DNA of 16,385 nt from Bacteroidales bacterium (GTDB taxonomy: Bacteria; Bacteroidota; Bacteroidia; Bacteroidales; P3), in NCBI GenBank assembly GCA_004551865.1, contig SFPR01000039.1:1-16385 (forward strand), given 5' to 3'. Each line of letters begins with the position of its first letter. Position 1 is the stretch's first letter. The notes beneath the pieces are model-generated. The model was not told the origin of the DNA and did no database searches. It was given only the letters and a program-made list of their open reading frames with translations. Both the position numbers and the translations under genes were made by a program. Shown piece by piece: positions 13,345 to 16,385 of the stretch.

Positions 13345-13376
13345 GGGGAGTGGTTGGTTTGGGGTCGGGGTTTGGG
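13345..13376 (+). other. G-rich tract, potential G-quadruplex
   Basis: The plus strand holds GGGG (13345-13348), GG, GG, GGGG (13361-13364), GGGG (13367-13370) and GGG (13374-13376) in otherwise A+T-rich DNA, about 100 nt before the MBOAT gene. The last three runs have loops of 2 and 3 nt; the first loop is 12 nt but includes two GG steps. A quadruplex is possible. No clear consensus promoter was found between here and 13473. Confidence 0.45.
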
Positions 13377-13472
13377 AAAATGACAAAAAAGTTTGCTTTT
13401 TGTAAAACATAGTCAGATTTCTTTCGTATAAGCTCGCAGAAAGAAAATACTTGAAAGACATATAGGGTAAAG

Positions 13473-14972
13473 ATGAATTTACTGACTTTTTCGCAAGATA
13501 ATCCGTTGCTGTTTACTCAGTCGTTGTTCTGGGTGTTCTTTGCTGTGGTTTTGATGTTCTATTCTCCGCTCAGAAACAAGCTCCGTGCAAGGCATTTCTA
13601 TCTTTTGGTGGTCAGTTTCTTGTTTTACTATCTTTCGAGCGGGCTTTTTGTGTTTCTGCTCTTTGTTACTACGGTTTTGACGTATGGTTTTGGCAGGTTG
13701 CTCTTCCGACTGAAAAGCACGAAAGCACGAAAAACCTCGCTTGTTTTCGGTATTGTGGTCAATCTTTTCTTTCTTTGTTATTTCAAGTATGCGTATTTCA
13801 TTATTGATATTATAAATGGTTGTTTCGGAGCGTCGTTGCAGGTTGTCAATGTGCCGGCTTTGTTTGCCAATGGTACTTTCGGAACAAGTTTTTCGGTCGA
13901 TAAGATTGTTCTTCCCGTCGGAATTTCGTTCTATACCTTTCAGGCAATATCCTATCTTGCCGACATATACCGCCGAAAGATTGCAAAGCAGCCCTCGTTT
14001 GTCGATTTTGCTTTCTATCTCAGCTTCTTTCCTCAGCTTGTCGCAGGTCCGATTGTCAGAGCCGAAGACTTTTTGCCTCAGTTGGACAAGCCCTATTCGC
14101 TGTCCAAAGCAGAATTTTCGTGGAGCGTGTTTTTCATTCTCAAAGGCTTGATTAAGAAGATAGTCATTTCGGACTATATCAGCATAAACTTTGTCGATAG
14201 GGTGTTTGATATGCCTTTGATGTATTCTTCGTTTGAAAACCTCATGGCGGTGTATGGCTATACCTTGCAGATCTATTGTGATTTTTCGGGATATACCGAC
14301 ATTGCGATTGCGATTGCTCTTTTGCTCGGCTTCCGTTTGCCGATTAACTTCAACTCTCCTTACAAATCGCACAACATAACCGAGTTTTGGAGACGTTGGC
14401 ACATAAGTCTGTCTTCGTGGTTGAGGGATTATCTTTACATAAGCATGGGAGGCAATCGCAAGGGTACGTTCAGACGCTATTTGAATTTGTTTCTGACCAT
14501 GCTTATCGGAGGATTGTGGCACGGAGCAAATGTTCGCTTTGTTATTTGGGGCGGATTGCATGGTTTGGCTCTGATTTTCGACAAGTTGTTGCACAAGCTG
14601 ACCGATTGGTTTGAGACAAAGCCTCTGTTGAGGTTCGTTTCGCTGCTTGTTACCTTCCATTTCGTCTGCTTTTGCTGGATATTTTTCCGTGCAGACGATA
14701 CTTTGACGGCTTTTGATATGATTTCCAAGATTTTTTCTCCCTACACCATGGAGCAAATCTCGGCTGTGGCAAGTTCATATTGGAAACCCTTTGTGTTGAT
14801 TGTTGTCGGATTTGTCATTCATTGGCTTCCGACAAGGTTCAAGGACGCTTTGCAGAAGGCTTTCACCTCTTCGCCCGTTGTGATACAGCTCTTGGCAGCA
14901 GTATTGACCGCCGTGTTGCTCTATCAGTTCAAAAGCTCCGACATACAAGCCTTCATCTATTTCCAATTCTGA
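13473..14972 (+). CDS. MBOAT-family membrane O-acyltransferase
   Basis: This 499-aa protein is polytopic, with roughly ten or more hydrophobic segments, typical of AlgI/DltB/PatA-type acyltransferases of the inner membrane. Diagnostic motifs are FYLSFFPQLVAGPIVRAEDF (181-200), YCDFSGYTDIAIA (268-280), NFNSPYKSHNITEFWRRWHISLS (292-314) with the invariant His310 region, LRDYLYISMGGNRKG (317-331), and IGGLWHGAN with catalytic His350. Relatives move acyl groups, usually acetyl, across the membrane onto alginate, teichoic acid, peptidoglycan or other glycans, often with an SGNH partner encoded next door. No such partner is adjacent. The SGNH-like gene at 4453 is a conceivable but unproven partner. 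A repeat array follows the stop and may serve as terminator. The glycan target is unknown. Confidence 0.92.
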   Translation: MNLLTFSQDNPLLFTQSLFWVFFAVVLMFYSPLRNKLRARHFYLLVVSFLFYYLSSGLFVFLLFVTTVLTYGFGRLLFRLKSTKARKTSLVFGIVVNLFFLCYFKYAYFIIDIINGCFGASLQVVNVPALFANGTFGTSFSVDKIVLPVGISFYTFQAISYLADIYRRKIAKQPSFVDFAFYLSFFPQLVAGPIVRAEDFLPQLDKPYSLSKAEFSWSVFFILKGLIKKIVISDYISINFVDRVFDMPLMYSSFENLMAVYGYTLQIYCDFSGYTDIAIAIALLLGFRLPINFNSPYKSHNITEFWRRWHISLSSWLRDYLYISMGGNRKGTFRRYLNLFLTMLIGGLWHGANVRFVIWGGLHGLALIFDKLLHKLTDWFETKPLLRFVSLLVTFHFVCFCWIFFRADDTLTAFDMISKIFSPYTMEQISAVASSYWKPFVLIVVGFVIHWLPTRFKDALQKAFTSSPVVIQLLAAVLTAVLLYQFKSSDIQAFIYFQF

Positions 14973-14985
14973 GAAACGAGAAATT

Positions 14986-15115
14986 AAAACGCCATTTAGC
15001 TCATATTAAAACGCCGTTTCGCCCCTCGTAAAACGGCGATTTATTTCCGCAAAACGCCCTTTCGTCAGAACAGATCGGCGTTTCATTTTTCCAAGACGGC
15101 GAGTTATTTTTGCCA
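14986..15115. repeat. Array 2: six degenerate units with a 21/22-nt period
   Basis: CGCC/CGGC cores begin at 14990, 15012, 15034, 15055, 15076 and 15097, so the spacings are 22, 22, 21, 21 and 21 nt. Many units look like AAAACGGCGnnTTATTTTT. AAAACGCCATTT (14986-14997) matches array 1 exactly. CGCCGTTT (15012-15019) pairs with AAACGGCG (15031-15038), followed by ATTTATTT, so part of the array could terminate the MBOAT transcript, which has no other terminator. The family and function are unknown to me. Confidence 0.78.
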
Positions 15116-15333
15116 AGAATTTGAAAAGAAAAAATCAAACTTTCCAAAAAGCATGGATAATTATTGATAAACAGATATTTACAGCGGTTTCGCAATATGG
15201 CAAATCAAGAAAAATCAAAAAAAGTTGCTCTTAGTTGTTTACTTTTTCGCAAATTTGCTGTCTGTAAGGTTGAACATAAATAAATCGGAGGGCAGTTGCA
15301 CTCGGTAAAATGAGTAAAACAAATACAATCATT
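15116..15333. other. Intergenic region with no gene seen
   Basis: This A+T-rich stretch of 218 nt lies between array 2 and the ATG at 15334. No gene or strong terminator is seen. TAAGGTTG in the stretch before the gene differs from the TAnnTTTG box by one base and could be the promoter element of the next gene, but no TTTG is correctly spaced. Confidence 0.4.
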
Positions 15334-16385
15334 ATGAAAAACAAGATTTTTAGCATTATTTGTGCTGTTTTATTCGGCTTTGGTGCATTTCCTCAGAGCC
15401 AAGAAATTGAATACGATACCATTATTTATTTCCCTTCGACCATTTTGGAATGTCCGATGCTCTTTGACACGGCTGCAAACAGAGTTTTCCTTAACAATGG
15501 CGGCTATGACACTCTCTCACCTTTGGGTTGGTTTCACCCTAATTATCATTCCTTTGGAAGATTATCCGATTTGAAGATACATTGTAACATGGATGTACCG
15601 TATAATCCGGGCATACATTTGGCTAAGGTGGTAGGTCATCAAAGTTTGCCGGGCATAAGGAGTTTTGCTCAGCCGTATTATCTGCCCGATTTGGACACTG
15701 CTGCCTTGATAATAGGAGTTGCTGCAAAGATTTACGGAGATCGTCCGCCTATGAGTACCGTTCCTCACTTCTTTTTGTACAATGCTCAGGGCAACAGGGT
15801 CGATAATTGTCCTATTACTTACATGAAGCCTACGGGTGCTGAGCCTCCGTATATTTGGAACAATCCTTGGGATTGCGAACTACGCTATTATATGTTCCAA
15901 CACCAACACAAGATGCAGGCATTCTCGATTGCATACGACAAAAACCATACTTATTATGGAGAATATGCCAATGTGCCGTACGAGTTTGACCACACAATGG
16001 CTTTTGAGGGCGGATTGAAAGACGTTCCCTATCATCACATCTGTGCTTTTGAAGATCACGGTTGCTACGAGTATATGCCGCCGTTCTATTTGATGTATGA
16101 TGCAGATAGTTGGGTGCGATTTGACCAAGATACTATTTATTCGTATTACCGCAAGATGCAGATAGGCTTTTACCCTATCATCTTAGTGCCGAAAAATCAC
16201 GATGTGGGAATGAGTGAAGCTGAGCTTTCGCAACATTGCAACCTCGTTCCGAACCCTGCTTCTACCTATTGCAAGGTGATAAGTCGCTATAAGATTGAAA
16301 GGGTTGAAGTGTTTGACATGGGAGGAAGGCTTATAACCGAGGCAAAGCCGAACGATTATGAATACTTCTTCGACTTCGATGTGTT
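15334..16385 (+). CDS. Secreted protein with T9SS type A sorting domain, 3' end outside the window
   Basis: The frame opens at ATG 15334 and runs off the right edge after 350 codons. Residues 1-21 (MKNKIFSIICAVLFGFGAFPQ) are a Sec signal peptide. The next ~280 residues are rich in Tyr, His, Pro and Asp with scattered Cys, and I do not recognise a known family. From about residue 305 the sequence HCNLVPNPASTYCKVISRYK followed by IERVEVFDMGGRLI is a type IX secretion sorting domain, with the PNPA box and the FDMGGRLI strand. The protein is therefore probably exported across the inner membrane by Sec and delivered to the cell surface or outside by the type IX system. About 25-30 more residues should complete it. 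It lies downstream of array 2, mirroring the sorting-domain remnant beside array 1. Confidence 0.82.
   Translation, partial: MKNKIFSIICAVLFGFGAFPQSQEIEYDTIIYFPSTILECPMLFDTAANRVFLNNGGYDTLSPLGWFHPNYHSFGRLSDLKIHCNMDVPYNPGIHLAKVVGHQSLPGIRSFAQPYYLPDLDTAALIIGVAAKIYGDRPPMSTVPHFFLYNAQGNRVDNCPITYMKPTGAEPPYIWNNPWDCELRYYMFQHQHKMQAFSIAYDKNHTYYGEYANVPYEFDHTMAFEGGLKDVPYHHICAFEDHGCYEYMPPFYLMYDADSWVRFDQDTIYSYYRKMQIGFYPIILVPKNHDVGMSEAELSQHCNLVPNPASTYCKVISRYKIERVEVFDMGGRLITEAKPNDYEYFFDFDV

Noticed and set aside
10389..13470. Integrative element inserted at the tRNA-Val 3' end
   Set aside because: No integrase gene is present and no second copy of the tRNA 3' sequence was seen on the far side of the accessory module.
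13479..14756. Long 425-codon open frame antisense to the MBOAT gene
   Set aside because: Its product is rich in Arg, Gln, Lys and Asn with no motifs, as expected for the complement of a membrane-protein gene. The MBOAT frame has clear family motifs.

Overview
The window is a chromosomal segment from a member of the Bacteroidota, most likely the order Bacteroidales. Four things point there. Several promoters have the phylum-specific form TTTG-N20-TAnnTTTG. Both window edges encode type A sorting domains of the type IX secretion system. There is a GldA-like ABC ATPase. Intergenic DNA is A+T-rich and ribosome-binding sites are weak and A-rich.

Layout from left to right. (1) At 1-231 (-) lies a C-terminal sorting domain with no secretion signal or cargo, probably the remnant of a secreted protein. 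Next comes an intergenic region with a 21-nt-period array (374-457) and a strong promoter (522-554). (2) 728-1678 (+) encodes a YtfE/RIC-like diiron protein fused to a LuxR-type DNA-binding domain, a likely one-component regulator. (3) 1853-3279 (+) is an AbiE-type (type IV) toxin-antitoxin pair that ends at a bidirectional terminator. (4) 3358-4365 (-) is glyceraldehyde-3-phosphate dehydrogenase with its own promoter. (5) 4453-6362 (-) is a two-gene unit: a GldA-like ABC ATPase and a secreted SGNH-hydrolase-like protein. (6) 6437-10259 (+) is a four-gene housekeeping unit: an RluA-like protein that lacks the catalytic aspartate, a Nif3-family protein, a coiled-coil zinc-ribbon protein and dihydroorotase. 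A tRNA-Val(UAC) follows with its own promoter and a strong terminator.

(7) 10597-13300 is an accessory insert on the minus strand. It holds an M.EcoRI-family adenine methyltransferase and, 9 nt downstream, a DUF262-HNH nuclease, which together make a candidate restriction-modification or related defence module. Downstream are a headless 58-codon gene fragment and a terminator. Upstream is a ~143-nt rod-like structured element with a central internal loop, followed by a terminator-like hairpin. It could be an independent small RNA (the shape recalls 6S RNA) or a regulatory leader. (8) A G-rich tract precedes a 499-aa MBOAT membrane O-acyltransferase (13473-14972, +). A second 21/22-nt-period array (14986-15115) follows, related to the first. 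The window ends inside a secreted protein with a type IX sorting domain (15334 onward).

The parts most worth checking are the methyltransferase/DUF262-HNH pair with its structured upstream RNA, the two phased repeat arrays, the diiron-LuxR fusion regulator, and the catalytically degenerate pseudouridine-synthase homologue. All assignments come from reading motifs by eye. No database search was possible.
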